Shown: piece by piece, positions 1 to 8,941 of the stretch
How the letters are laid out: the number at the start of each line of letters is the position of its first letter
How positions within the stretch are numbered: the first letter of the stretch is position 1
NCBI RefSeq assembly: GCF_023074185.1
Contig: NZ_JADPKY010000111.1
Location: forward strand, 1 to 54,098
DNA from: Bradyrhizobium sp. 132
Lineage (GTDB): Bacteria > Pseudomonadota > Alphaproteobacteria > Rhizobiales > Xanthobacteraceae
DNA: 54,098 nt
Direction: 5' to 3'
Notes under the pieces: model-generated
What the model was told of the DNA's origin: nothing
Database searches by the model: none
Seen by the model: the letters and a program-made list of their open reading frames with translations, nothing else
Program-made: the position numbers and the translations under genes

Positions 1-98
1 CATCTTCGCCCATTGGGCGTCAGTCAAAACGAATCGGTCCATCCCAAGCTTGAATCACAACCAAGCCCCGATGAGAATCCTGAATCCCAACAGACCCT
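1..98 (-). mobile_element. IS5-family insertion sequence, terminal fragment cut by window edge
   Basis: Reading leftward from an ATG at 42, the 14 codons before the window edge give MDRFVLTDAQWAKM, the characteristic N-terminus of IS5-family DDE transposases of rhizobia. The bases between this ATG and about position 98 read, on the minus strand, GGGTCTGTTGGGATTCAGG, which looks like the terminal inverted repeat of such an element. The presumed IS end abuts a CTAG at 97-100, a typical IS5-group target, and this CTAG contains the TAG stop of the neighbouring receptor gene. Only the start of the transposase is visible, so its integrity cannot be judged. Confidence 0.72.
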
Positions 99-2409
99 AG
101 AACGCTCCCGCCACAGTCAGGCGGAACGTCAGCGGCTCGACGGGGTGCAGCACATAATCCATCACACCGTTCTGGCAGACTGCCGCCGGCGCGGTGCCTG
201 ACGTGCAGAGATTGTACAGCGTGTCGGTCGTGAGCAGCGAACCATAGGCATAAGTGATCTGGTTCGCCTGCGTGTTGAAGAGATTGAGCACGTCGAGCTG
301 AAGGCGCCAGCCATTGTCGATGCGATAGCCGAGGCGTCCGTTGAAGATGCTGGTCGCGGCCGAGCGAAACGCATTGTCTTCCGTCAGCGGGCTCGACGCG
401 AGATAGCGCCAGCGCAAGGACCCGAACCAGCCCGTCTTCTCGCCGAGCGTGATGCCGGCCGAGGCCACCATCGCCGGCGCATTCGGAATGTAATTGCCGG
501 GCGCGTTGCCGAACTGCGCCTCGGGATAGCCGGCAAGGGAGGCGTAGACCCCCGCCTGCTCGCTGTCAGTGCCGCGAAAGCGCGCATGCGTCATCGCGAC
601 GTCGGCATCGATGTCGATCCACGATCGCGGGCGATAATGATTGGTCCACTCAAAGCCGTAGCGGCGGCTGGCGCGGGTCGCCGAGGTATCGCCGGCATCG
701 CCGGAAAACAAAATCTCGGAATCCTGGTCGAGGATGAAGATGCTGAGCGACGCGTCGAGGCCGGGAACGACTTTGCTGCGAACACCAATTTCCGCGCCAC
801 GCGTGCGGACCAGCAGCGGCGAGGGCGTGAGCCTTGTGGCAGGATCACTCGGGTCTTCGGTCGTGGTCGCGCCGCGAGCGTCGTTGGAATGCATGCCGTA
901 GCCGGCGCCGAGGAAGAATTCGGTCTGGTTGAACGGACCAAGCACCATCCTGAATTTCGGGCTGCCGAGCGTGGAATCGGCGCGGCCGGAATTGTTTACG
1001 TTGAACAGCGATGTGACGTCGGTGGCGTAGTAATCGCCGCGCAAGCCAATTGTGGTCCGGAGCCAGTCGGTCCAGCGCACGGTGTTTTCGCCGAAGAGAC
1101 CGACACTGCCCTCGCCGACCTTGTCACTGCGGACGTTGGAGACGAAGCCGCGCTGAAAATTGTTGGTCAGCGCAAGATCGATCGCATCATAGCGGGATTG
1201 CAGGCCGATGGTGGTCTGCATCGGCAGCCCCGCGAACGAGCCGTCCAGCGTGCGCGAGATGTTGGCGCCGGCCATCAGGCGGTCGTCGTGCTGGTGGAAC
1301 TGGTCGCCCAGCACGGGATTGCTCAGAAAGTAGGTGAAGTTGTTGAAGAGATCGAGTTGGCTCTTCACGACATAGGCGTTGGCTTTTCACAACCCCACAT
1401 CGTCACTCTGCGCCACGCGGGCCGAGAGCGCGAAGCGATTGGTGTTGCCGCCGTCGCTTGGATCCTCCGAGCCGAACCGGTCGAGCAGGCCGGTCGCGAT
1501 CGCGCGCTGTGGCACCTGGTCGGTCGAATTCCATTTGTTCGCATAGGCCATGCCGGTGACGGACACGCCCTCGGTCGCGGTGCCTTGGCTGTAACGCACG
1601 AGGCCGTTGAGCTTGCGGGCATTGTCCGGATTGTCCCACGGGCCGTTATAGGTGCCGAGTTCGCCCGCGACGAGCAGCGAACCGTCACCGACCTTCGCTG
1701 AGTCCATGCCGAGCAAACGGTGATAGCCGAAGCTGCCGGCGGTCACCTGCGCAAGACCCTTGGTGCGGTCGATCAAGCCGATGTGAACGCTGCCGACCGA
1801 GGCGAAATCGCCCTCGTCGGCGAAGTACGGCCCCTTGCGTACGTCGATCGCGGCAATAGTTTCCGGGATCAGCCAGTTCAGGTCCGCATAGCCCTGGCCA
1901 TGCGCGTGCGTACGCATGTTGACGGGGATGCCATCCACCGTGATGGCGAGATCGGTGCCGTGGTCGAGATTATAGCCGCGCAGAAAATACTGGTTGGCTT
2001 TGCCCTCGCCGGAATGCTGGGTCACGATCAGCCCCGGCACGGCTTCGAGCGCTTCGCCCGGCCGTGCGAAAGGGCGTGCGTTGATCTCCTCGCCGGAGAC
2101 GGTGATCTCGCTTGCCATGCCGGGCGGGCCCTTGACGCCTGAGGCGACGCTGCGCGCGTTCGGTGCTTGTGTTGCTGTCGGATCGACAACGATGCGGTCG
2201 TTCGAGCGGACCGGTTTGCCGGCTCGTCGCGCTAAGGCGGGTTTCTTGTGAGGTCTCGTTTCGCCGCCGCTGACCTGGACCGGCGGCAGTTCGCGCGAGG
2301 TGCCCGCGTTCTGCGCGAAAGCGTCGCCGCCATCCGCGAGCAGCACCAAGGCCGAAAATGCCGTCAGCGCGCCGTAGCATCGGCCGGGCTCAGACCGCCT
2401 CGGTGGCAT
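97..2409 (-). pseudogene. TonB-dependent outer membrane receptor (probable nickel receptor), interrupted by in-frame TGA
   Basis: About 770 codons in one frame, interrupted by a TGA at 1389-1387. Before the stop lie a signal peptide ending near DAFAQ, a TonB-box-like stretch and a plug domain with the FLRGYNLDHGTDLAITVDG motif. After it come beta-barrel strands ending in a C-terminal Phe (TVAGAF), as outer membrane proteins do. The context DDVGL-stop-KANAYVVKSQ suggests a Trp codon TGG changed to TGA. The ATG at 2409 was chosen because a good signal peptide follows; it overlaps the end of the nickel permease gene by 20 bases, so the two are probably one transcript. With a NikR-type operator upstream, a role in nickel-chelate uptake across the outer membrane is inferred. 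A sequencing error cannot be excluded. Confidence 0.85.
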
Positions 2410-3526
2410 CGGCGCGTTGCAGCACTTTTGGCGCGGTGGCGCAGCCGAGCGCAAACATCCGCCGATATAGCACGACCGAGACGAGCCAGGCGATCGCGAA
2501 CAGCGCGATCACGGCGAAGCCGACATTTGCGAGCGAGTCGTTGAGTGCGTCGACCAGCGCCCAAACGCCGCCAGAGAGACCAAGGCGATCCGCGATCAGC
2601 CCGAGCGCCTCGATGCCGCCGATCAACAGCGCCACCGCCACGGAGGCGCCGGTGATCGTGAGATTGTACCAGAGCTTTCGCAGGGGATCGACGAAGGCCC
2701 AGCGATAGGCGCTCACCATCAGCGCGGAGTCGGCGGTGTCGACCAGCGCCATGCCCGACGCGAACAGCGCGGGGAAGACGAGAACATCGACGGGCGACGC
2801 GCCGCGCGCGGCTTCGCCGGCGGAGATGCTGAGCAGGCCGATTTCGGTTGCGGTGTCGAAGCCGAGCCCGAACAAAAAGCCGAGCGGGTACATGTGCCAG
2901 GGCTTTGTCACCAGGCGAAACATCGGGCCGAGCAGCCGCGCCAGAAGGCCGCGATTGACAAGCAGGGCGTCGAGGCCCTCGGCGTCGTGAATGCCCTGCT
3001 CCCGCGCTTCGCGAAACGTCCGCCACAGGCCTACGAAGATGACGAGATTGATGGCCGCGATCAGCAGCAAAAACAACGCGGAGACCGACGTGCCGATGAA
3101 GCCGCCGATCTCCCTGAGCAGGCCGTCGCCGCCAAGGCTCCCGACACCGAGGCTCACGACGCCGAGCGCGAGCAGCATGGTCGCGACCACCACGATGGTG
3201 GAATGGCCGAGCGCGAAATAGAGACCGGCGCTGCGCGGCGCGCCGCCGGCCTGCATCAGCTTGCGCACGACATTGTCGATGGCGGCGATGTGGTCGGCAT
3301 CGACGGCGTGGCGCAGGCCGAACACCCATGCCAGCAGCGCGGTCGCCATCACCGTCGGCCGGTCGCCGAACGCCGCGAAAGCCCAGACCCACGCCGCGAC
3401 ATTGGCGGCGATCAACCCGCCGAACAGCAGCACCATTCCGGGCTCGACCGCCCGCAAAGACCATCTCGTCACGACAATCAATCCGTCCGCTGCACGCCCA
3501 TCGCATGGGCGGTATGATCTTTTCAT
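2390..3526 (-). CDS. NiCoT-family nickel/cobalt permease (HoxN/NixA type)
   Basis: Inner-membrane secondary transporter for Ni2+ (possibly Co2+). The NiCoT signature HAVDADHI is present in the second membrane segment, and later segments carry LGFDTATE and further conserved motifs; about eight hydrophobic segments fit the family. It is the first gene before the TonB receptor and overlaps it. The outermost ATG at 3526 is given as the limit, but it lies inside a NikR operator and in a plausible -10 element (TTATGA, 3528-3523). Translation may therefore start at TTG 3481 or GTG 3472, which would shorten the protein by 15 to 18 residues. NikR control points to nickel as the main substrate. Confidence 0.93.
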   Translation of the reverse strand: MKRSYRPCDGRAADGLIVVTRWSLRAVEPGMVLLFGGLIAANVAAWVWAFAAFGDRPTVMATALLAWVFGLRHAVDADHIAAIDNVVRKLMQAGGAPRSAGLYFALGHSTIVVVATMLLALGVVSLGVGSLGGDGLLREIGGFIGTSVSALFLLLIAAINLVIFVGLWRTFREAREQGIHDAEGLDALLVNRGLLARLLGPMFRLVTKPWHMYPLGFLFGLGFDTATEIGLLSISAGEAARGASPVDVLVFPALFASGMALVDTADSALMVSAYRWAFVDPLRKLWYNLTITGASVAVALLIGGIEALGLIADRLGLSGGVWALVDALNDSLANVGFAVIALFAIAWLVSVVLYRRMFALGCATAPKVLQRADATEAV

Positions 3527-3551
3527 AAGATGGTCATACTGACCAGTGCAA
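3512..3551 (-). promoter_or_regulatory. NikR-type operator and promoter of the nickel uptake genes
   Basis: GTATGA at 3512-3517 and TCATAC at 3534-3539 are separated by exactly 16 bases, a perfect match to the established NikR operator GTATGA-N16-TCATAC. On the minus strand a -35 like TTGCAC (3551-3546) and a -10 like TTATGA (3528-3523) are 17 bases apart, so a bound repressor would cover the -10 element. This predicts nickel-dependent repression of the permease and receptor. No nikR gene is in the window. Confidence 0.85.
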
Positions 3552-3590
3552 TTCAGGGGAGCCGCTTTGCAGGAATGCTTGTGGCCTTCC

Positions 3591-3692
3591 TTCGAGACGC
3601 CCGCTGCGCGGGCTCCTCAGGATGAGGTCTTGTTTCGCTGCGAGATGCCAAATCCTCATGGTGAGGAGCCCGCCAACGGCGGGCGTCTCGAA
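3591..3692. repeat. Interspersed palindromic repeat (Bradyrhizobium intergenic type)
   Basis: Two arms of about 38 bases (3591-3627 and 3654-3692) are near-perfect inverted copies. Each contains the core TTCGAGACGCCCGC and the block GGCTCCTCA, joined by a loop of about 26 bases. The sequence style is that of the short interspersed palindromes common between genes in Bradyrhizobium. It lies between the 3' end of the liv operon and the promoter of the nickel genes, and may act as an mRNA end structure. Confidence 0.85.
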
Positions 3693-3712
3693 CCATGCAG
3701 GCCGAGATGGCG

Positions 3713-4453
3713 CTAGGCAGCCTCGGAGCCGCCGAGATAGGCGTCGCGGATGCGGGGGTCGTCCTTCAGCGCACGGGCCGAGCCGGACAGCACGATCTTG
3801 CCGGTCTGGAGCACATAGGCCTCGTGCGCGATCTCGAGCGCGAGGCTGGCATTCTGCTCGACCATGAAGACCGAGACGCCTTCCTGGTTGATGGCACGGA
3901 TCAGCTCCAGCACGCGATCCACGTAAAGCGGCGACAGGCCCATGGTGGGCTCGTCCATCACGATCATCCTGGGACGGCTCATCAGCGCGCGCGCCATCGC
4001 AACCATCTGCTGCTCGCCGCCCGAGAGCGAACCGGCGCGCTGCGACAGCCGCTGCCCGAGCTTCGGGAACAGGGTGAGCATCTTGTCGAGATCCTGCGCG
4101 ATCGCATCGCGGTCGTTGCGCACGAAGGCGCCCATCAGGATGTTTTCGCGCACGCTCATGTCCGCGAACAGCCGCCGCGCCTCCGGCACCGAGGCGATGC
4201 CGCGGCGGACGATCTGCGGCGTGGTCAGTCCCAGCAGCGAGGCGCCGTCGAAAATCACGTCACCGGAACGCGGCTTCACCAGGCCGAGGATGATCTTCAT
4301 CGTCGTGGATTTGCCGCTGGCGTTGCCGCCGAGCAGGCAGACGATGTGGCCGCGCGGAACACTGATCGACAGGTCGAAATGCACCTGGGCCTGGCCGTAG
4401 AAGCTGTTGACGTTGGTCAGCGCGAGCAGCGCATCAGGAGGCGAGTTCGTCAT
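3713..4453 (-). CDS. livF: Branched-chain-amino-acid-type ABC transporter ATPase LivF
   Basis: 246-residue ABC ATPase, full family length. Walker A is GGNASGKST (residues 42-50), the signature is LSGGEQQ (143-149) and Walker B ends in MDEP (D167, E168). Its short form and the C-terminal hydrophobic/acidic order are typical of LivF rather than LivG. The ATG at 4453 overlaps the livG stop by four bases (ATGA), indicating translational coupling. It is the last gene of the leftward transport and monooxygenase operon. The true substrate is unknown; LivF-type systems import amino acids, amides and many aromatic or organic acids. Confidence 0.95.
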   Translation of the reverse strand: MTNSPPDALLALTNVNSFYGQAQVHFDLSISVPRGHIVCLLGGNASGKSTTMKIILGLVKPRSGDVIFDGASLLGLTTPQIVRRGIASVPEARRLFADMSVRENILMGAFVRNDRDAIAQDLDKMLTLFPKLGQRLSQRAGSLSGGEQQMVAMARALMSRPRMIVMDEPTMGLSPLYVDRVLELIRAINQEGVSVFMVEQNASLALEIAHEAYVLQTGKIVLSGSARALKDDPRIRDAYLGGSEAA

Positions 4454-5292
4454 GCCGCGCTCTCCTGCTCCGTCGTCAGGCCGTGGCCGAGATAGGCCTC
4501 GATCACCTTGGGATCTTTGCGCACCTGCTCGCCCGGCCCTTCCGCGATCTTCTTGCCTTCGTCCATGACGATGACGCGGTCGGAGAGGCGCATCACCATT
4601 TCCAGCTTGTGCTCGATCAGGAGGATGGTCAGGCCCTCGCCTTTGAGTTCGGCAACGAGGCCCTGCATCTCCGCGGTCTCGGTCGGGTTCATGCCGGCGG
4701 TCGGCTCGTCCAGCAGCAGCAGGCGCGGCTTCAGCGCGAGCGCGCGGGCGATCTCGACGCGGCGGCGGTTGGCGTAGGAGAGGCTGTAGGCCGGCTGGTC
4801 GATCCGCGGCAGCAGGCGCTCGCCGAAGCGCGCGAGGATGGCTTTCACCTCCTCGCGCAGCCGCTCTTCCTCGGCCTTGACGCTGGCCGGCCGCAGCAAT
4901 GCCAATCCCAACTCCAGCAGCGGGCCGATCAGCGGCACGGCGGGCTTGACCGCACGCAGCCGCGTGTGGGCGCCGATCAACACGTTGTCCATGACGCTGA
5001 GATTGCCGAAGACGCGGCCGAGCTGGAACGTGCGCGCGATGCCTTCGGCGGCCAGCCGCTCCGGCGAAAGACCCGTGATGTCCTGACCTTCGAAGTGAAC
5101 TGTGCCGGCGTCCGGCCGATCGAGCCCGGTCACGAGATTGAACAATGTCGTCTTGCCGGCACCGTTCGGGCCGATGATGCTGATCAGCTCGCCCTTGGCG
5201 AGGTCGAGATCGACGGCATCGACGGCGGTCAGGCCGCCGAAGCGCCGCGTCAGCCCGCGCAGGGACAGCATGGTCGTGTGCTGCTCCGCCAT
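4450..5292 (-). CDS. livG: Branched-chain-amino-acid-type ABC transporter ATPase LivG
   Basis: 280-residue ABC ATPase. Walker A is GPNGAGKT (residues 41-48), Walker B is LLLLDEPTAGMNP, and the segment ARTFQ followed by the extra helical insertion around residues 100-150 is typical of LivG. The expected LSGGQ signature is altered to SLSYANRRRVEIARAL, a variation frequent in LivG proteins. The start at 5292 shares a base with the stop of the upstream permease (TGATG). A longer open frame continues upstream but lies within the permease gene and is not used. It energises the fused permease together with LivF. Confidence 0.94.
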   Translation of the reverse strand: MAEQHTTMLSLRGLTRRFGGLTAVDAVDLDLAKGELISIIGPNGAGKTTLFNLVTGLDRPDAGTVHFEGQDITGLSPERLAAEGIARTFQLGRVFGNLSVMDNVLIGAHTRLRAVKPAVPLIGPLLELGLALLRPASVKAEEERLREEVKAILARFGERLLPRIDQPAYSLSYANRRRVEIARALALKPRLLLLDEPTAGMNPTETAEMQGLVAELKGEGLTILLIEHKLEMVMRLSDRVIVMDEGKKIAEGPGEQVRKDPKVIEAYLGHGLTTEQESAA

Positions 5293-7115
5293 CACATCGT
5301 CCCCAACAGGCCCTGCGGCCTGAACCGCACGAGCAGCAGCAGCACGATGCCGTAGATCAGGATGCGATACTCGGCCGCGATCCGGAACACTTCCGGCAGG
5401 CCGACCAGCGCGACCGCCCCGAGAATCGCGCCGACGACATTGCCGAGGCCGCCGAGGATCACCACGGTCAGCGCCAGAATGGATTGCTGCGTGTTGAAGG
5501 TCTCGTGGTTGATGTAGGAATAGAGATGCGCGGCGATGCCGCCGCTGACGCCGGCCGCGAAGCCGCCGAAGATGAAGGCGAGCGACTTGTAGCGGTTCAG
5601 GCTGAGGCCATAGGCGCGCGCGGCGATGTCGTCGTCGCGAATGGCGCGAAAACTGCGGCCGAGATGCGAGCCGAGCAGGCGTCCCTGCAGGAGCGCCAGT
5701 ACGACCATCACGATGAAGCTGAACCAATAGATCGAAATCGGGCTGACCAACTCATAGCCGAACAGCGACAGCGGCGGGATGCCGGAGATGCCGATCGGAC
5801 CGCGCGTGACGCTTTCCCAGTTCAGGATCACCAGCGACACGATCTCGCCGATGGCGAGCGTCGCGATCGACACGTAATGCCCGCGCAGGCGGAACGACGG
5901 CGAGATCAGCGCCGTGCCGAGCGCGGCGCTCATCAGGCCGCCGCCGATGATGGCGAGACCGACCGGGACGGCGAACGTGAGCGACAGCAGCGCGGAGGTG
6001 TAGGCGCCGATCGCCAGCAGCGCGGCATGTCCGAGCGAGACCTGGCCGATCGTGCCCGCCACCAGCGTGAGGCTGAGCGCGAGCATGCCGAGCAGCCAGG
6101 CGTTGATCAGGGTTTGGAGCACGTAGAAAGACACCGGAAAGAACGGCAGGACCGCGAAGATGCCGGTGGCGACCAGCAGAACCCAGCGCGGGATGCGAAC
6201 GGGGCGGCTCGGCGCAATGAACGTGCCGGTGAGCGGCTCGGGCGGCGCCTGCCGTGCGCTCGCGAACAGGCCGTTCGGGCGCAGCACGAGCACCACGACG
6301 AGCAGCAGGAAGGCGAAGAGATTGCGGTAGCTGGTGCCGAACACGGCGACGCCGTAGCTCTCGACCAGTCCGAGCAACAGGCTGCCGATCACCGCACCGG
6401 GCACATTGCCGGCGCCGCCGACGACTTCGGCAACAACGCCCTTGAGCGTCGCCTGCAGGCTCATCGCGGTATCGATCTGGTTATAGTACATGCCAACCAA
6501 TAGACCGGAGACGCCGCCAAGCGCAGCCGCGATGCCGAATACGGCCTGATTGACCCGGTTGACGTCGACGCCCATCTGCATCGCGGCGTCGCGGTCCTGC
6601 GCGGTGGCACGCACCGCCCAGCCAAGCTTGCTATAGCGCAGGAACACGAACAGCAGTAGCGCGCTGGTGATGCCGACACCGGCGATGAGCAGATCAAGCG
6701 GGCCGATCGTGCCGCCGCCGATCTGGAAGCGAACATCCGGCAGCTGGCTCGGCAGCGCGCGCGGATTGGGCGAGAAGGTCAGCATCACGAGCTGGTCGAG
6801 CACGAAGCTGATGCCGATCGTCGCCAGCAGCGGCGCGATGCGCACCGAGTTCTGCAGCGGGCGCAGGCCGAACCGTTCGATGATCAACCCGACCAGCGCC
6901 GCCGCCGCCGCGACCAGGATGATGGTGAGCGGCAGCGGCGTATGCAGCTGCACCACCGCGACCCAGCCGATATAGGCGCCGACGAGGTAGATCGAGCCTT
7001 GCGCAAAGTTGATCAGCCGGCTGACGCCGAAGATCAGCGCGAGCCCGACCGCAACGAGGGCGTAGACGTTACCGACGATCAGCCCGTTGATCGTGTAGTC
7101 GAGCCAGGAAGACAC
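5292..7115 (-). CDS. Fused LivH-LivM permease of ABC transporter
   Basis: 607-residue inner-membrane protein joining the two permeases that are separate in E. coli. Residues 1 to about 290 are LivH-like (NGLIVGNVYALVAVGL at the N-terminus, GGAGNVPGAVIGSLLLG near the end of the first half). After a linker near residue 300 the rest is LivM-like (GQVSLGHAALLAIGAY and LGGLGNVVGAILGA). The GTG at 7115 is chosen because a GAGGGG ribosome site lies about eight bases upstream and the LivH N-terminus begins there. It follows the binding-protein gene by 13 bases. Such fusions are common in Bradyrhizobium. Confidence 0.93.
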   Translation of the reverse strand: MSSWLDYTINGLIVGNVYALVAVGLALIFGVSRLINFAQGSIYLVGAYIGWVAVVQLHTPLPLTIILVAAAAALVGLIIERFGLRPLQNSVRIAPLLATIGISFVLDQLVMLTFSPNPRALPSQLPDVRFQIGGGTIGPLDLLIAGVGITSALLLFVFLRYSKLGWAVRATAQDRDAAMQMGVDVNRVNQAVFGIAAALGGVSGLLVGMYYNQIDTAMSLQATLKGVVAEVVGGAGNVPGAVIGSLLLGLVESYGVAVFGTSYRNLFAFLLLVVVLVLRPNGLFASARQAPPEPLTGTFIAPSRPVRIPRWVLLVATGIFAVLPFFPVSFYVLQTLINAWLLGMLALSLTLVAGTIGQVSLGHAALLAIGAYTSALLSLTFAVPVGLAIIGGGLMSAALGTALISPSFRLRGHYVSIATLAIGEIVSLVILNWESVTRGPIGISGIPPLSLFGYELVSPISIYWFSFIVMVVLALLQGRLLGSHLGRSFRAIRDDDIAARAYGLSLNRYKSLAFIFGGFAAGVSGGIAAHLYSYINHETFNTQQSILALTVVILGGLGNVVGAILGAVALVGLPEVFRIAAEYRILIYGIVLLLLVRFRPQGLLGTM

Positions 7116-7128
7116 GCAGGAGATCCCC

Positions 7129-8286
7129 TCAGGTCGGCTTGCCGTCCCAGAGCGCGAACTGGCCCTTGCGCACGACGAGCTCGGCATTCATGGCGCCCTT
7201 GACGCGCCGGCTCTCGACGTCGAAGGTGGCCTTCCCGAAGATCACGCTCGATACGTCCTTCACTTTCGCAAAGGCGTCGCGGATGGCGCGCCGGTCGGCG
7301 CCGCCGATCTTGACGACGGCGGCCGCCATGTTCATCGCGTCATAGGCGTAGGCGTTGAACGCGTCGGGTTCGAGCCCGTTGTACTTCTTCTTGAAGCCCG
7401 TAATGAATTTCTGCACCTCGGGGCGCGGGTCTTCCGGAAAATAGCGCGTGCCGACATGGACGTCCTCGACCGCCTCGCCGCCGAGCTCCAGGAATTTCGG
7501 CGAGTAGACCGAGCTCGCGGCGCAGATCACCTGCTTCAGCCCGACCTGGCGCGCCTGGCGCGCGATCAGCGCACCGTCGGAATAATAGGAGATCAGGATC
7601 AGTCCATCTGGATTGGCGTCACGGACGCGCACCAGCGTGGAGCGGAAGTCGCGCTCCTCCGCGATGTAGCCTTCGGTGACGGCGATTTCGGCGCCGTGCT
7701 CCTTCGCGGCCTTGACGAAATAATCGCGGCTGGTGCGGCCCCAATCGGTGTTGAGGTGCAGCACCGCGAGCTTCTTCAGGCCGAGACGTTTCACGGCATA
7801 GGCCGCCAGCAGCGGCTGCTCGTCGGCCTGGCTGACCGAGGTGCTCCACATGAAGTCGCCGCCCTTGGTGAAATCGGGATGCGAGTTGGTGAAGCCGAAC
7901 TGCACCAGCCCGCCGCGCTGATAGATCGGCGAGGCTGCCATCGAGGCGGGACTGGAGAAGTCGCCGAGCTCCATGACGATCCTGGGATCGGAGACGAATT
8001 TCTGGGCGATCGCCACCGACTGGCGCGGGTCGCTCTGGCTGTCTTCGAAACTGTAGGCGAGCTTGCGGCCGTTGATGTTGCCCGCTGACTGGATCTCGTC
8101 GAGCGCGAGATCAAAGCCCTGCTTCCACTGCGTGCCATATTGCGCGTTTGGCCCGGTCAGCGGACCGCTGACGCCGAGCAGGATCGGCTCGGACGATTGC
8201 GCGAAGGCGGCGCGCGAGAAGGCTGCTCCCGCCATCATGGCGGCAAGCGAGCCCCTGACCAGGGTACGACGATCGATGTTGCTCAT
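7129..8286 (-). CDS. LivK-type periplasmic substrate-binding protein
   Basis: 385-residue type I periplasmic binding protein of the Leu/Ile/Val family (ILLGVSGPLTGPNAQYG at the mature N-terminus, then a two-lobed fold). The start at 8286 has GGAG upstream. The N-terminal DRRTLVRG followed by a hydrophobic stretch ending AFAQ suggests export, possibly by the Tat route. It is the first gene of the LivKHMGF block and lies directly downstream of the monooxygenase and its partner genes, so its ligand is probably the monooxygenase substrate rather than a branched-chain amino acid (inference). Confidence 0.92.
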   Translation of the reverse strand: MSNIDRRTLVRGSLAAMMAGAAFSRAAFAQSSEPILLGVSGPLTGPNAQYGTQWKQGFDLALDEIQSAGNINGRKLAYSFEDSQSDPRQSVAIAQKFVSDPRIVMELGDFSSPASMAASPIYQRGGLVQFGFTNSHPDFTKGGDFMWSTSVSQADEQPLLAAYAVKRLGLKKLAVLHLNTDWGRTSRDYFVKAAKEHGAEIAVTEGYIAEERDFRSTLVRVRDANPDGLILISYYSDGALIARQARQVGLKQVICAASSVYSPKFLELGGEAVEDVHVGTRYFPEDPRPEVQKFITGFKKKYNGLEPDAFNAYAYDAMNMAAAVVKIGGADRRAIRDAFAKVKDVSSVIFGKATFDVESRRVKGAMNAELVVRKGQFALWDGKPT

Positions 8287-8345
8287 GCACGGCTCCATCC
8301 ACTTAATGTTGAAACAAGCAGCAATTTCTATGCCGGTGAGATTGG

Positions 8346-8930
8346 TTATTTCGAGGGCTCGCCGAGCGACAGCATCAGCCGGTTGGCCCAGTTGAAGAAC
8401 GACGCGCCGTTGATGACGTCGACGATTTCCGCATGGTCGAGGCCGGCACGGCGCAGCTCATCGATATTGTCAGGGCCGAACGCGATCGGCGTCGCAGCCA
8501 GCGCCACCGAGGCCTTGACGACCGCATTCCATCGCTCGCCGAGATCGGCGCCGACGCCTTCGTCGAGCAGGCGCTGCAAATCGTCGCGGCGTTTGGAATA
8601 GGTGCTGGCGAAACGCGCATGCACGGATGCGCAGTAAATGCAGCCGTTGTAGCGCGAAGTCGCAGCCGCCGCGAGCTCGCGCTCAGCGCGCGGCAGGCCG
8701 TCGGCGACGTTGTAGAAGATGTCCTTGTCGGTCTTGGTGCGGGCTTCCAGCACCTCGGGATCGCGCACCAGCAGGCGGAAATACTCAGACTTGGAACGGG
8801 AGCGATCGACCAGGCCGGCGAAGTGCCGCTCGGTCAGCTCGGCTTCGGGCAGCGGATCGATCCACGACACCCAGCCCAGTTCATCCTGGGTGAAGACGAC
8901 GGGCGGATTGACATTGTTTGCAGCGCTCAT
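8346..8930 (-). CDS. Alkylhydroperoxidase/CMD-domain protein, Avi_7169-like
   Basis: 194 residues with a carboxymuconolactone-decarboxylase (AhpD-like) fold. The redox motif GCIYCASVHARF contains the CxxC and nearby His of AhpD-type peroxidases. The C-terminal LDHAEIVDVINGASFFNWANRLMLSLGEP is the usual helical end. It starts at an ATG with AGGAGG eight bases upstream, 11 bases after the preceding gene. The length and pairing with the next gene and a luciferase-like monooxygenase match the Avi_7169 family. A likely role is removing peroxide or reducing a reactive product next to the flavin monooxygenase. Confidence 0.85.
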   Translation of the reverse strand: MSAANNVNPPVVFTQDELGWVSWIDPLPEAELTERHFAGLVDRSRSKSEYFRLLVRDPEVLEARTKTDKDIFYNVADGLPRAERELAAAATSRYNGCIYCASVHARFASTYSKRRDDLQRLLDEGVGADLGERWNAVVKASVALAATPIAFGPDNIDELRRAGLDHAEIVDVINGASFFNWANRLMLSLGEPSK

Positions 8931-8941
8931 GATGCAGCCTC

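Noticed and set aside
1387..1389. TGA in the TonB receptor read as selenocysteine
   Set aside because: TonB receptors are not selenoproteins, and a Trp-to-stop change or sequencing error explains it more simply.
3527..3712. Cobalamin riboswitch upstream of the nickel/TonB genes
   Set aside because: No B12-box or matching conserved blocks; the upstream region instead holds a NikR operator and an interspersed palindrome.
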